A stretch of 47,933 nucleotides of DNA from a bacterium (GCA_018822805.1 JAHJJU010000016.1:1-47933), one strand, 5' to 3'. Shown: positions 1-8,583, counted from the stretch's first letter. Program-made: numbers and translations. The notes: generated by a model not told the origin, from the letters alone.

Positions 1-136
1 TATTTTATAAGATTTATTTTATTATTTTATAAAAACTAAAATCGTTTTAGTGAGCATTGGATTGTACTAAAGATTTAAAAAACTGTACATGAAAGTACCG
101 TGTTAAATATTTAGTGCAAAATGATGTGCAATAAGG

Positions 137-1465
137 CTATTTAAAAACTCTAGCAAAGATCTTATCTACATTTTTAGTATAATACTCAAAATTGAAACAC
201 TCTCTAATTTGCTCTTCACTTAATGACACTCTCAACTCATCATCAGCTAAAAGATACTGAAGATAAAGTGATTCACCTTTTTCATTGGTGGTTGCTTTAC
301 CCTGTTGAATTTCTTCCCATACTTTCATGGCATTTCTTTGAACAATTCTATACGCATCTTCACGACTTACCCCTGCAATAGGCAATTCAAGCAGTACCCT
401 TTGAGAGAATACCAAACCACCTGTTAAGTTCAAATTTTTCATCATGTTTTCAGGCATAACCGTTAAATTTGCAATGACATTATTCATTCTATGCAACATA
501 AAGTCCGTCGTGATAAATGCATCAGGTAACCAAAATCGCTCTGTAGAAGAGTGAGAAATATCTCGCTCATGCCATAAGGCTATGTTTTCCATTGCAGGTA
601 CGGCATAAGCACGAATCATTCGTGCAAGTCCTGTAATATTTTCAGTCAAAATCGGGTTTCTTTTATGAGGCATTGCCGATGAACCTTTTTGACCTTTTGC
701 AAAATACTCTTCAGCTTCATAAACTTCTGTTCGTTGTAAGTGTCTCACTTGTACAGCAAATTTTTCAATTGAAGAAGCCATCATGGCCAAAGCAGTTGCC
801 AATCTTGCATATCTGTCTCTATGAACGACTTGGTTTGAACATGGCTCAGGTTTTAATCCTAATTCAGCCATTGCTAACTCTTCAAGTTCTAGTGGAGCAT
901 GAGCAAAGTTTCCCATCGCTCCACTAATTTGACCTACAGAAATCACCTCCATCGTCTCTTCAAGGTTTTTAAGGTGTCTCGCCATCTCATCATACCAAAC
1001 AGCCAAAGTCAAGCCAAACGTAATAGGCTCACCGTGAATACCGTGGCTTCTTCCTACCATCAGTGTCATTTTGTGTTCTTCTGCTCTTGTTTTAATAGAT
1101 TCCATTAACATCTTTACATCAGCAATAATAATTTTAAGTGAATCTCTCATTTGTAAAGCCACACCCGTATCAACGGCATCCGATGAAGTCATACCATAGT
1201 GGAACCATCTTGATTCTTCTCCCAGACTTTCACTTACGCTGGTATTAAAAGCAATTAAGTCATGTTTTGTAACAGCTTCTATTTCTTCGATTCTTTCAAC
1301 TGAGAAAGTCGCATTTTTTACAATTTTTTCACAATCATCATCAGGAATAAGACCCAATTTATTCCAAGCTTTTACAGCTGCTTTTTCAACTTCAAGCCAT
1401 GCAGCGTATCGTGCATGTTGCGTCCAATGTTGTGTCATCTCTTCTCGTGCGTATCGTTCTACCAT
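137..1465 (-). CDS. purB: Adenylosuccinate lyase
   Basis: This enzyme splits SAICAR to AICAR and adenylosuccinate to AMP, both with release of fumarate, in cytosolic purine synthesis. The 442-residue protein carries the fumarase/aspartase-superfamily signature GSSAMPHKRNP at about residues 261-271, a TSSD motif at 93-96 and GRSHGIHGEP at 138-147 holding the conserved histidine. Length and motif order are those of a complete PurB. The start ATG at 1465 is preceded on its strand by AAGGA, so the start is well supported. It is the last gene before the left edge of the window; the 136 bases downstream hold no obvious gene. A REPIN-like repeat pair lies just upstream. The only other purine gene here is purM, about 23 kb away, so the pathway genes are scattered. 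Confidence 0.97.
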   Translation of the reverse strand: MVERYAREEMTQHWTQHARYAAWLEVEKAAVKAWNKLGLIPDDDCEKIVKNATFSVERIEEIEAVTKHDLIAFNTSVSESLGEESRWFHYGMTSSDAVDTGVALQMRDSLKIIIADVKMLMESIKTRAEEHKMTLMVGRSHGIHGEPITFGLTLAVWYDEMARHLKNLEETMEVISVGQISGAMGNFAHAPLELEELAMAELGLKPEPCSNQVVHRDRYARLATALAMMASSIEKFAVQVRHLQRTEVYEAEEYFAKGQKGSSAMPHKRNPILTENITGLARMIRAYAVPAMENIALWHERDISHSSTERFWLPDAFITTDFMLHRMNNVIANLTVMPENMMKNLNLTGGLVFSQRVLLELPIAGVSREDAYRIVQRNAMKVWEEIQQGKATTNEKGESLYLQYLLADDELRVSLSEEQIRECFNFEYYTKNVDKIFARVFK

Positions 1466-1506
1466 TTCAATTTATCCTTAAATGATTTTGTTCTAACTTT
1501 AATTTC

Positions 1507-1676
1507 GTAGCGTGAGCATTTTGCCCACTAAGGCTTTTGAATTAGCTAAGGCTAGTCCTGCAAACGATTGCCTTGCCTATGAAAAATCTCATAAAGCTAT
1601 TTGCATGTTTATTCCCTTGGGGTAGCCTAAAGGAGATATTTTATTTCATCGTCGTGGACAGGAAAGCCCACGCTAC
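1507..1676. repeat. REPIN-like pair of inverted GTAG palindromes (family A)
   Basis: Two short palindromes face each other. The left one begins GTAG at 1507 and continues CGTGAGCA…TGCCCAC. The right one (1653-1676) is its inverted relative and ends CCCACGCTAC. A GTAG head followed by an imperfect hairpin, present as an inverted pair with a spacer of about 125 bases, is the classic REPIN layout. Single relatives occur at 13194-13217 and 41077-41106. The element fills the divergent gap between purB and the RluA-type gene. Confidence 0.6.
1615..1628. repeat. Direct repeat CCTTGGGGTAGCCT, copy 1
   Basis: The 14-base string CCTTGGGGTAGCCT occurs here, inside the spacer of the 1507-1676 repeat pair, and again at 5272-5285 just upstream of hisF, in the same orientation. 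Each copy continues into bases that allow a weak hairpin. Function is unknown; it may be a second dispersed repeat. Confidence 0.45.
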
Positions 1677-1732
1677 AAATGTCAGATTTTATGCTAGAAT
1701 TCTATCTAATTAGCAGTTACAGTGAGGTAAAA

Positions 1733-2668
1733 ATGCCATTTGTTAAAAGAGCTTTTCATATTGAAAAACCTATTAAGGCTTTTCTTTTTATTATCCATCA
1801 ATTCAACCATACGCAAGGTGAAGCACAACGTCTTATCTCTAAAGGACGCATACTTATTAATGGTGAATCCATCTATGATAAAGGAGCCATTATTGAAGGT
1901 GATATAGAAATAGTTTATTTTGAACCTAAAAGCCAAGGACATAAACCTCTTTTTGTAAACAAAGATTTTTTAATTTATGATAAACCCTCAGGTGTCTTGG
2001 TTCACCCGAATACGATGGCAACAGAATACTCCATGCTCGACGAAATTCGTAGCCATTCAGGACAAAATGCCAATGGTACCCACCGAATTGACATGGAGAC
2101 TTCAGGACTACTATTGGCGTCACGACATAAAGATGCAGAGCGTTTTTTAAAAGGTTCTTTTGAGAAAAAGAGCATAAAGAAAAAGTATTTAGCATGGGTC
2201 GTGGGTAAATTAGAAGAACCTTTTTCTATTGAAAAGTCCATTTCCATACGTGATGACTACAGTAGCAATAAACACAAAGTTGAAATTTCTGAAAAAGGCA
2301 AATATGCTAAAACAGATTTTATTCCCTTAGAGTATGATGCCCAACTGGACAGTACCTTGGTTGAATGTTCTCCCCTTACAGGACGTACGCATCAAATACG
2401 TATTCATTTGTTTCACGTGAAACATCCCATACTGGGAGACCCAATATATGGAACAACATTCGATACGGCTGATGAATATTTAGAAGGCAAACTTACTGAT
2501 GAAGATCGATTCATAAAGACAGGAGCCACACGTCTTTTACTCCATGCAAATACTTTAGAATTCCCCTATGAGTGTCAATATCATATTGTCTCTAAGGTTG
2601 ATTTTCGTAATGCAAAAAATAAAATATGTTCTAAAGAGAAACGGTTGTTTTTCAAAAAACACCTGTAG
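1733..2668 (+). CDS. RluA-family RNA pseudouridine synthase
   Basis: The gene encodes a pseudouridine synthase that isomerises uridines in structured RNA. From the chosen start it has 311 residues. An S4-like RNA-binding segment spans about residues 20-65, and the catalytic motif HRIDMETSG at about 117-125 holds the active aspartate at about 120 (the family usually has HRLD). A C-terminal GRTHQIRIHL segment is typical of RluA. I chose ATG 1733 because GAGG sits six bases upstream and MPFVKRAF is a normal opening; the frame stays open to 1679, but that extension abuts the upstream repeat and has no ribosome site. The stop codon lies inside the left arm of the next REPIN-like repeat. Which RNA and position it modifies cannot be told. 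Confidence 0.88.
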   Translation: MPFVKRAFHIEKPIKAFLFIIHQFNHTQGEAQRLISKGRILINGESIYDKGAIIEGDIEIVYFEPKSQGHKPLFVNKDFLIYDKPSGVLVHPNTMATEYSMLDEIRSHSGQNANGTHRIDMETSGLLLASRHKDAERFLKGSFEKKSIKKKYLAWVVGKLEEPFSIEKSISIRDDYSSNKHKVEISEKGKYAKTDFIPLEYDAQLDSTLVECSPLTGRTHQIRIHLFHVKHPILGDPIYGTTFDTADEYLEGKLTDEDRFIKTGATRLLLHANTLEFPYECQYHIVSKVDFRNAKNKICSKEKRLFFKKHL

Positions 2669-2769
2669 GGGCAGAGCCAAGTCTCTGCTCTTCATTAAAT
2701 ATATCAATTAATGTAATTTGGTATTAATTGTATGCCTACAGAGGGCAGAGACTTGGCTCTGCCCCTACA
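2664..2769. repeat. REPIN-like inverted repeat (family B)
   Basis: A perfect 25-base inverted repeat has its left arm at 2664-2688 and right arm at 2745-2769, separated by 56 AT-rich bases. Each arm starts with GTAG just inside its outer edge and can itself fold, because GCAGAG pairs with CTCTGC around CCAAGT. Two self-complementary GTAG units in opposite orientation match the REPIN architecture. It lies between the convergent RluA-type gene and the rlmN operon, overlaps the former's stop codon, and could also act as a bidirectional terminator. Confidence 0.6.
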
Positions 2770-2776
2770 AACACAT

Positions 2777-2866
2777 TTACTCTTTTAACGCCTTGTAAAC
2801 ACCTACAGCTGATACAATGACAACCACGACTATAAAACCAACCATCACCCAATCTAAAATACCCAT
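2777..2866 (-). CDS. 29-residue single-pass membrane protein downstream of rlmN
   Basis: This tiny frame starts with ATG one base after the rlmN stop codon and is preceded by a textbook ribosome site, GGAGG, eight bases upstream inside the rlmN 3' end. It encodes MGILDWVMVGF followed by a run of valine and isoleucine and a short charged tail ending KALKE. That is one hydrophobic helix of about 20 residues with a basic C-terminus. The near-zero spacing suggests translational coupling to rlmN as the last gene of the hisF operon. I do not recognise the protein. The strong ribosome site and clean membrane profile argue that it is real. Confidence 0.6.
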   Translation of the reverse strand: MGILDWVMVGFIVVVVIVSAVGVYKALKE

Positions 2867-2867
2867 A

Positions 2868-3953
2868 CTATTTTTCCTCCAATTCATTGTCTCTTAGTTG
2901 ACCACAGGCTGCTGATATGTCAAGCCCTTTTGACTCTCTTATCGTACAGTGTAAACCACGTTTTGTCAAGTACTCTTGAAAAGCAATCATATCTTTCTCT
3001 TCCGGTCGTTTAAACGCTGTACCACCATAAGGGTTAAAGTAAATCAAGTTGACTTTTGACTTAATACCATCAAGTAAAGAGAGCAGTTTTTTAGCTGCTC
3101 CTATGTCATCGTTGACATCTTTTATAACAAGATATTCAAACATAACCCGTTTACGATCATTGACGGGGAAGGCTTTAACTGCATCGATAATGGACTGTAT
3201 ATTATAGGCTTTATTAATCGGCATTAACGTCTCTCGCAACGCATCGTCAACGGCATGTAAAGAGATTGCCAAATTGACACCCAACTCTAATTGACCCAAT
3301 TTTGTAATCTTCGTACTTAAACCAGAAGTTGAAATCGTTTGTCGGTGTGAGGCAATTGCCATACCGTCAGGGTCAGAAAAAATACGTGAGGACTGTGCAA
3401 CAGCCTCTAAATTGTCAAGTGGTTCACCCATACCCATGTAGACAATATTGAGCCGTCGATTAGCGTCAATATTGTTGTCTCTTTTTATCATACGAATTTG
3501 CTCTACAATTTCACCTGCTGTCAAGTTGGCAATAAACCCACTCTTGGCTGTTAGACAAAATGCACAACCCACTTTGCACCCTACTTGACAAGAAATACAC
3601 ACCGTATATTTTTCCTGATGTTTCAATGTACCATCTTCATGATACTGTTCTTTTTTCATTAACAGTAAAACAGCTTCAACCGTATTGCCATCTTGTAGTT
3701 CAAAGAGGTACTTAATGCTTCCATCGCTGCTCCCTTCTTTTCGGACAATTTTTAATGGCTCTATTCGGTAAGTCTCAGTCAACTCGTCTTTTAAAGCTTG
3801 TGGTAGATTTTTCATTTCGTTAAATGACGTTACATATTTGTGGTAAAGCCATGAGTAAACTTGCTTGGCTCTAAAAGCAGGTTTAATCAACGTTGACAAC
3901 TCTTCTCGTGTATAGTCTTGTATAGAAGGCTTTTTTACTTCTGTTCTACTCAT
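2868..3953 (-). CDS. rlmN: Dual-specificity RNA methyltransferase RlmN
   Basis: This radical SAM enzyme methylates C2 of A2503 in 23S rRNA and of A37 in some tRNAs. The 361-residue protein shows the CX3CX2C iron–sulphur motif as C126, C130 and C133 within SCQVGCKVGCAFC, a glycine-rich SAM site MGMGEPLDN, and the C-terminal cysteine (about C350, in SAACGQL) that forms the methylene adduct with RNA. Length and catalytic residues are complete. It starts one base after the phosphorylase-like gene and is followed one base later by the 29-residue membrane protein, so it belongs to the hisF operon. Confidence 0.96.
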   Translation of the reverse strand: MSRTEVKKPSIQDYTREELSTLIKPAFRAKQVYSWLYHKYVTSFNEMKNLPQALKDELTETYRIEPLKIVRKEGSSDGSIKYLFELQDGNTVEAVLLLMKKEQYHEDGTLKHQEKYTVCISCQVGCKVGCAFCLTAKSGFIANLTAGEIVEQIRMIKRDNNIDANRRLNIVYMGMGEPLDNLEAVAQSSRIFSDPDGMAIASHRQTISTSGLSTKITKLGQLELGVNLAISLHAVDDALRETLMPINKAYNIQSIIDAVKAFPVNDRKRVMFEYLVIKDVNDDIGAAKKLLSLLDGIKSKVNLIYFNPYGGTAFKRPEEKDMIAFQEYLTKRGLHCTIRESKGLDISAACGQLRDNELEEK

Positions 3954-3954
3954 A

Positions 3955-4491
3955 TTATATGCTTCCTTGTCCTCTTTTATTCATGTACGCTGTCAATCGT
4001 TTCATGGCTTCTTTATGATTGTTGACAAAATCTCTATGGGCATTTTCATTACAATGGTTGGTCACAATAAAAATACCACCTGCTGGAATATCAAATGCCT
4101 TCGCAACTTTTAACACAGCATAAAACTCCATGTTCTCTAAACCAATATTATTCGATAGATAATATTTAGAAAGTTTCTCATCGGTTGTAATGTAATTGGA
4201 TGAATTCACAATTGTTTCACGTGAAACATCTAAAGCTGTCGAGACAACATTGTCAATTGGCGTATAGGCTTTGGCATTAAAAAAACTGTTTTCTATGTTT
4301 GCTGCTGTCTTCGACTCGACAATATCAAAAACATTATGTTCACCATAGCTTCCTGCTGATCCAACAAACAAAATAAATGCCGGAGGATTCTCCATACAAC
4401 GTTTGGTCAAATTAATGCTTGTATCCATCAACCCTATTCCCATAGGGTAAGCAAATTCAAAAGATTCACTCTCTCCTGCACAAATAATCAT
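3955..4491 (-). CDS. Nucleoside phosphorylase-superfamily protein (short form)
   Basis: This 178-residue protein has the outline of the purine nucleoside phosphorylase/MTAN superfamily: a central glycine-rich strand (AFILFVGSAGSYGE, about residues 38-51), a NMEFYAVLKVAKAF segment resembling the ribose-binding ME(G/F)AA motif, and the following strand GGIFIVTNH. It is shorter than standard PNP or MTAN (about 230-290 residues). It starts one base after the hisF stop and ends one base before rlmN, so the three are co-transcribed. Base salvage, or a role in the futalosine menaquinone route used by this phylum, are both possible. I do not assign mqnB because the family of the closest match cannot be decided by eye. 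Confidence 0.7.
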   Translation of the reverse strand: MIICAGESESFEFAYPMGIGLMDTSINLTKRCMENPPAFILFVGSAGSYGEHNVFDIVESKTAANIENSFFNAKAYTPIDNVVSTALDVSRETIVNSSNYITTDEKLSKYYLSNNIGLENMEFYAVLKVAKAFDIPAGGIFIVTNHCNENAHRDFVNNHKEAMKRLTAYMNKRGQGSI

Positions 4492-4492
4492 C

Positions 4493-5257
4493 TTATATCC
4501 TTACAGGAATACCACTATCACGAAGATAGTGTTTTAAATCCATAATGTCTATTTCTCTAAAGTGAAAGATTGAAGCTGCCAATGCTGCATCAGCATTACC
4601 TTTTGTAAATGCCTCTTTCATATGTTCCATTGTTCCAGCACCACCTGAAGCAATAATAGGAATGTTCACCACTTCAGCAATACGTGAATTTAATGGATTA
4701 TCAAAACCTGCTTTTGTTCCATCTGCATCCATAGAAGTTACAAGCAGTTCACCTGCTCCTCGTTCATAGGCTTCTTTTGCCCATTCAATGGCATCAATTC
4801 CTGTATCGTTTCGTCCACCATGAGTAAAAATATGCCACTCATCTTCTGCCACGCGTTTTGCATCTATAGCAACCACGATGCACTGTGAACCAAAACGTTT
4901 TGCACCTTCGTTTATAAACTCCGGTCGTTTAATGGCAGCTGAGTTAATACTCACTTTATCACAGCCCACATTTAAAAGTTTATAAATGTCATTGAGCTCA
5001 CGAATTCCACCACCGACAGTCAGAGGTATAAAAACTTCTTTTGCGACTTCTCGAACCACATCGACGATGGTTGCTCTTCCTTCATGCGATGCCCCAATGT
5101 CTAAAAAAGTGATCTCATCAGCTCCTTCTTGGTTATAGCGTTTAGCAACTTCTACAGGGTCACCTGCATCTCTTAAACCTACAAAATTAACACCTTTAAC
5201 CACTCGACCGTTATCAACGTCTAAGCACGGTATAATTCGTTTAGCAAAATATTCCAT
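4493..5257 (-). CDS. hisF: Imidazole glycerol phosphate synthase, cyclase subunit HisF
   Basis: HisF uses ammonia delivered by HisH to turn PRFAR into imidazole glycerol phosphate and AICAR in histidine synthesis. The 254-residue TIM barrel has the two catalytic aspartates, in [15 protein letters not shown] (D13) and VVAIDAKR (D132), and phosphate-binding loops LTVGGGI and [13 protein letters not shown] precedes ATG 5257. It leads the operon hisF–phosphorylase-like–rlmN–small membrane protein, each separated by one base. No hisH or other his gene is in the window, so the histidine pathway is dispersed, as is common in this phylum. Confidence 0.96.
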   Translation of the reverse strand: MEYFAKRIIPCLDVDNGRVVKGVNFVGLRDAGDPVEVAKRYNQEGADEITFLDIGASHEGRATIVDVVREVAKEVFIPLTVGGGIRELNDIYKLLNVGCDKVSINSAAIKRPEFINEGAKRFGSQCIVVAIDAKRVAEDEWHIFTHGGRNDTGIDAIEWAKEAYERGAGELLVTSMDADGTKAGFDNPLNSRIAEVVNIPIIASGGAGTMEHMKEAFTKGNADAALAASIFHFREIDIMDLKHYLRDSGIPVRI

Positions 5258-5271
5258 TTTTTTCCTTATAT

Positions 5272-5285
5272 CCTTGGGGTAGCCT
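5272..5285. repeat. Direct repeat CCTTGGGGTAGCCT, copy 2
   Basis: Second copy of the 14-base string at 1615-1628, in the 5' leader of hisF within the divergent hisF/ksgA gap. With the next bases (TATCCTAAG) it can form a short stem with wobble pairs. Significance unknown. Confidence 0.45.
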
Positions 5286-5456
5286 TATCCTAAGCCAATT
5301 TAGTAAATGAGAAAACGTTTACCTTTTCTACCTAATATACACCAAAAGGAGAAAAGAAGTTATAAATCTAATTTTTATGGTAGAATTATATCCAAATTGT
5401 TAATATAGTAAACTATAGCACTATATAAACGAAATCTTAAGTAAGAATTGTGTAAA

Positions 5457-6299
5457 ATGAACGAAATTGAAAATCTATCAGAATTTGCAAACAAAAGATT
5501 CGGTCAGAATTTTTTAAAAAATGATGCTATTATAAAACAGATCATCCAAGCGATTCCCAATGACAATGTAAAAATTGCAGAGATTGGGCCTGGCTTAGGT
5601 GATTTAACCAAAGAGCTCATTGTAGCTCGAAATGTCACAGCATTTGAGGTTGATAAAAGATTATGTGAGCATCTCCAGACAACATTTAATGAATCTATTC
5701 ACGAAGGTACATTAACTATTAACTGTGGTGATGTGCTTGAGCGTTGGGGGAACGATTCGCTATTGGATGAAAATTATCATCTGGTTGCTAACTTACCTTA
5801 TTATATAGCCACCAATATTATCTTAAAAGCGTTAAAAGATATCCATTGCCAATCCGTTTTGGTTATGGTACAAAAAGAAGTAGCTGAAAAATTTTCAGCA
5901 CAGCCGAGAGAAAAAGCTTTTTCAGGACTTTCTGTTCTCACACAGACAGTGGGTTATGGTGAACTACTCTTTGATGTAGGAGCTGAAAACTTTGTTCCTC
6001 CACCAAAAGTAACCTCGGCAATTCTTTTAATACGTAAAGAACGTAGTGAAGATAACAAAGATTTTGAAGATTTTCTAAAAGTTGCATTTAAACAACCTCG
6101 AAAAAAACTCTCAAAAAACTTAAGCACACACTACCCTAAAGATAAAATTGAAGCACTCCTAAATCAACTGGAGATTGATCTAACCATTCGACCTCATGAA
6201 GCTGAGACATCTATGTATCATCACTTATATAATGAATTAAACAAGGATAATGTAGATGGAAGAGAACAAAACAACAAACAGTTCAACCCAAGAAATTAA
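5457..6299 (+). CDS. ksgA: 16S rRNA (adenine1518/1519-N6)-dimethyltransferase
   Basis: KsgA dimethylates two adjacent adenines in the 3'-end hairpin of 16S rRNA during small-subunit assembly. The protein (280 residues from ATG 5457) has SAM motif I as AEIGPGLGDLT (about residues 41-51) and the catalytic motif IV NLPYY (about 112-116), followed by the C-terminal helical domain. I preferred ATG 5457 to an in-frame TTG at 5448; neither has a strong ribosome site, so the exact start is uncertain by three codons. Its last 44 bases overlap the rnj reading frame, which suggests coupled translation of two RNA-processing enzymes. Confidence 0.95.
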   Translation: MNEIENLSEFANKRFGQNFLKNDAIIKQIIQAIPNDNVKIAEIGPGLGDLTKELIVARNVTAFEVDKRLCEHLQTTFNESIHEGTLTINCGDVLERWGNDSLLDENYHLVANLPYYIATNIILKALKDIHCQSVLVMVQKEVAEKFSAQPREKAFSGLSVLTQTVGYGELLFDVGAENFVPPPKVTSAILLIRKERSEDNKDFEDFLKVAFKQPRKKLSKNLSTHYPKDKIEALLNQLEIDLTIRPHEAETSMYHHLYNELNKDNVDGREQNNKQFNPRN

Positions 6300-8373
6300 T
6301 ATAGAAAAAACAACTACACAAGAGAACAATCAACAAGCCAAACCAAGAAGAGATCGTCCGGATAGACCAAGACGTTCTCAAAATCCACATAGAAAACCAA
6401 AACCTGCCAATAGTAATACTGAAGCAGTGGTTCCTGAAGTCAATGGTAATATTATAACTCCTGAAAAAGAAGTTGATGGAAATAAAAAAGCACCACAGAA
6501 AAAAGCAGCTCCAAAACAGCAAAGTCGGAAAGTAAATCCAAACACAGCCCCAAGCAAACCCCCTAGAAAACCTAGCAATCGAACCGGTAATGGACGAGGT
6601 CGAAAAAAACCTCTTGCCGGACCATTAAGTGATGCTATAAAAGCTTCACTTAAAGAGAATGAAGCTGTTAACGATGTCCGAATGAATCCATGGAAACAGA
6701 TTGATGTCTCCAATACCAATAAAATTCGATTTACACCACTGGGTGGATTGGGTGAAATCGGTGGAAACATGGCTGTTATGGAGGATGATGAATCAGCATT
6801 TATCATTGATGTTGGTATGAGTTTTCCTGATGAGACCATGCACGGTGTTGATATTTTAGTACCGGACTTCTCTTACTTACATGCAATCAAAAGTAAAATT
6901 AAAGGTGTGGTAATTACCCATGCACACGAAGATCATATTGGTGCTGTACCCTATCTATATAAAGAGTTAAAGTTCCCTATTTATGGAACACCTTTAGCAT
7001 TGGCAATGATTGAAAACAAGTTCCAAGAGCATGGACTTATGGAAGATATTAAATTTTTTAACTATGTTACTAAACGAAAGCAATATGAGATTGGTACCTT
7101 TAAAGTTGAATGGATGCACATGACACACTCAATCGTGGATGCATGTTCGATTGCCATTGAAAGTAAAGCCGGTATTATGGTTCACACAGCTGACTTTAAA
7201 ATTGATCATACACCAATTGATGGACAAACAGCTGATTTACAACGTTTTGCACACTATGGAGCCAAAGGAGTACTTTGTCTCTTTTCAGACAGTACCAACT
7301 CGCATAACCCGGGGTTCACAAAAAGTGAAGCTGTGGTAGGAAAAACCTTTGACACCCTATTCGACCTTGCAAAAGGTAGAGTTATTATGTCAACATTCTC
7401 ATCAAATACACACCGTATCTACCAAGCAATGGAGCGTGGAATCGCTGCAGGTAGAAAAATTTGTGTGATTGGCAGGTCAATGGAGAGAAACATTGAAACA
7501 ACTAGAAGACTGGGTTACGTCGATATTCCCGATAAACATTTTATCGACGCACATGAAGTTCCAAAATATGCTGAAGAGCAAGTTCTAATCGTTACAACAG
7601 GCTCTCAAGGTGAAGCCATGGCTGCTTTATCACGAATGGCAACCGATGAGCATCGACATATTAAATTGAAACCAAGCGACACCATTATTATTTCAGCTCA
7701 TGCTATTCCGGGTAATGAAGGTTCAGTGTCAGCATTAATGAATAAACTGGTTAAAGCCGGTGTAACGGTTCGTTATAAAGATTTTGAAAACATTCACGTA
7801 TCGGGTCATGCAGCCCAAGAGGAACAGAAACTTATTTTACGATTGATTCAACCTAAATTCTTCTTACCGGTTCATGGAGAATATAACCATATTCATAAAC
7901 ATGCACAAACAGCCATAGCATGTGGGGTTAATGAAAGAAATATCTTACTCATGAGTGACGGTGATCAAGTTGAAATTACCGGCAAATACCTTAAAAAAGT
8001 AAAAACGGTAAAAAGTGGTAAAAGTTTTATCGACAATCAAAACAACAAAGAGATTCAAGCAGATATCATCGAAGATAGACAAAAACTCTCTTCTGACGGT
8101 ATTGTTAACATTGCTGTGCAGATTAGTAAAACAAGTAAACGAATCATCGGTAAAGCTGCTGTCTCTTCACATGGATTGGTTCCGGATAAAGAAGACAAAC
8201 GCTTTGCTCATGAAATTGAAAATATTATTGAGACTTTCTTAATAAATGCCGAAGAGAAACAGTTTGCAACACCAAAAGCTATTCAAGATGAATTGCGTTC
8301 AATTGTCCGAAAATATATCGTTCGTACCAAACGGCGTTATCCGGTTATTACACCTGTCGTTTTCATGGCATAA
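6256..8373 (+). CDS. rnj: Ribonuclease J
   Basis: RNase J is a metallo-beta-lactamase/beta-CASP endo- and 5'-3' exonuclease, the main mRNA decay enzyme where RNase E is absent, as in this phylum. The 705-residue protein opens with about 145 residues of low-complexity, very basic sequence rich in N, Q, K, P and R, then the beta-lactamase fold with the metal motif HAHEDH at 222-227, beta-CASP motifs in the middle, and GHAAQEEQK and PVHGEYNH late. A long N-terminal extension is also known for Helicobacter pylori RNase J, where it aids activity. ATG 6256 has AAGGA upstream inside ksgA. A strong hairpin follows the stop codon. Confidence 0.95.
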   Translation: MEENKTTNSSTQEINIEKTTTQENNQQAKPRRDRPDRPRRSQNPHRKPKPANSNTEAVVPEVNGNIITPEKEVDGNKKAPQKKAAPKQQSRKVNPNTAPSKPPRKPSNRTGNGRGRKKPLAGPLSDAIKASLKENEAVNDVRMNPWKQIDVSNTNKIRFTPLGGLGEIGGNMAVMEDDESAFIIDVGMSFPDETMHGVDILVPDFSYLHAIKSKIKGVVITHAHEDHIGAVPYLYKELKFPIYGTPLALAMIENKFQEHGLMEDIKFFNYVTKRKQYEIGTFKVEWMHMTHSIVDACSIAIESKAGIMVHTADFKIDHTPIDGQTADLQRFAHYGAKGVLCLFSDSTNSHNPGFTKSEAVVGKTFDTLFDLAKGRVIMSTFSSNTHRIYQAMERGIAAGRKICVIGRSMERNIETTRRLGYVDIPDKHFIDAHEVPKYAEEQVLIVTTGSQGEAMAALSRMATDEHRHIKLKPSDTIIISAHAIPGNEGSVSALMNKLVKAGVTVRYKDFENIHVSGHAAQEEQKLILRLIQPKFFLPVHGEYNHIHKHAQTAIACGVNERNILLMSDGDQVEITGKYLKKVKTVKSGKSFIDNQNNKEIQADIIEDRQKLSSDGIVNIAVQISKTSKRIIGKAAVSSHGLVPDKEDKRFAHEIENIIETFLINAEEKQFATPKAIQDELRSIVRKYIVRTKRRYPVITPVVFMA

Positions 8374-8380
8374 CCCTTTA

Positions 8381-8406
8381 CTTCTACTAACAAACGTTGG
8401 TAGAAG
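8381..8406 (+). terminator. Hairpin after rnj
   Basis: Eight bases past the rnj stop, CTTCTACTAAC pairs with GTTGGTAGAAG across a four-base loop, an 11-bp stem with one wobble pair. The following bases are pyrimidine-rich (CTCTTCAACTCACTTTTTC), though not a pure T run. Likely the transcription end of ksgA–rnj. Confidence 0.55.
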
Positions 8407-8528
8407 CTCTTCAACTCACTTTTTCTCTTTCAAATTCAAATTAATTGGATAACATTACTTTTATATTAACCTATTTCTTATAGTAAATCTAAAAAGTTTA
8501 TTTTAAGTAAACTTTACTTTTAACATAT

Positions 8529-8534
8529 TATAAT
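8529..8534 (+). promoter_or_regulatory. Promoter -10 element for the OmpA-domain gene
   Basis: A perfect TATAAT stands about 50 bases before the GTG start of the OmpA-domain gene, inside an AT-rich stretch with T-tracts upstream, the usual shape of Campylobacterota housekeeping promoters, which lack a clear -35 box. AAGGAG at 8573-8578 then serves translation. Confidence 0.5.
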
Positions 8535-8583
8535 ATAGTGATTTTATCTGTTTTAAAATCATAATACGTCTAAAGGAGAAGTT

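Noticed and set aside
1679-1732. Longer N-terminus for the RluA-type pseudouridine synthase
   Set aside because: No ribosome site at 1679 and the segment abuts the repeat; ATG 1733 has GAGG and a normal opening.
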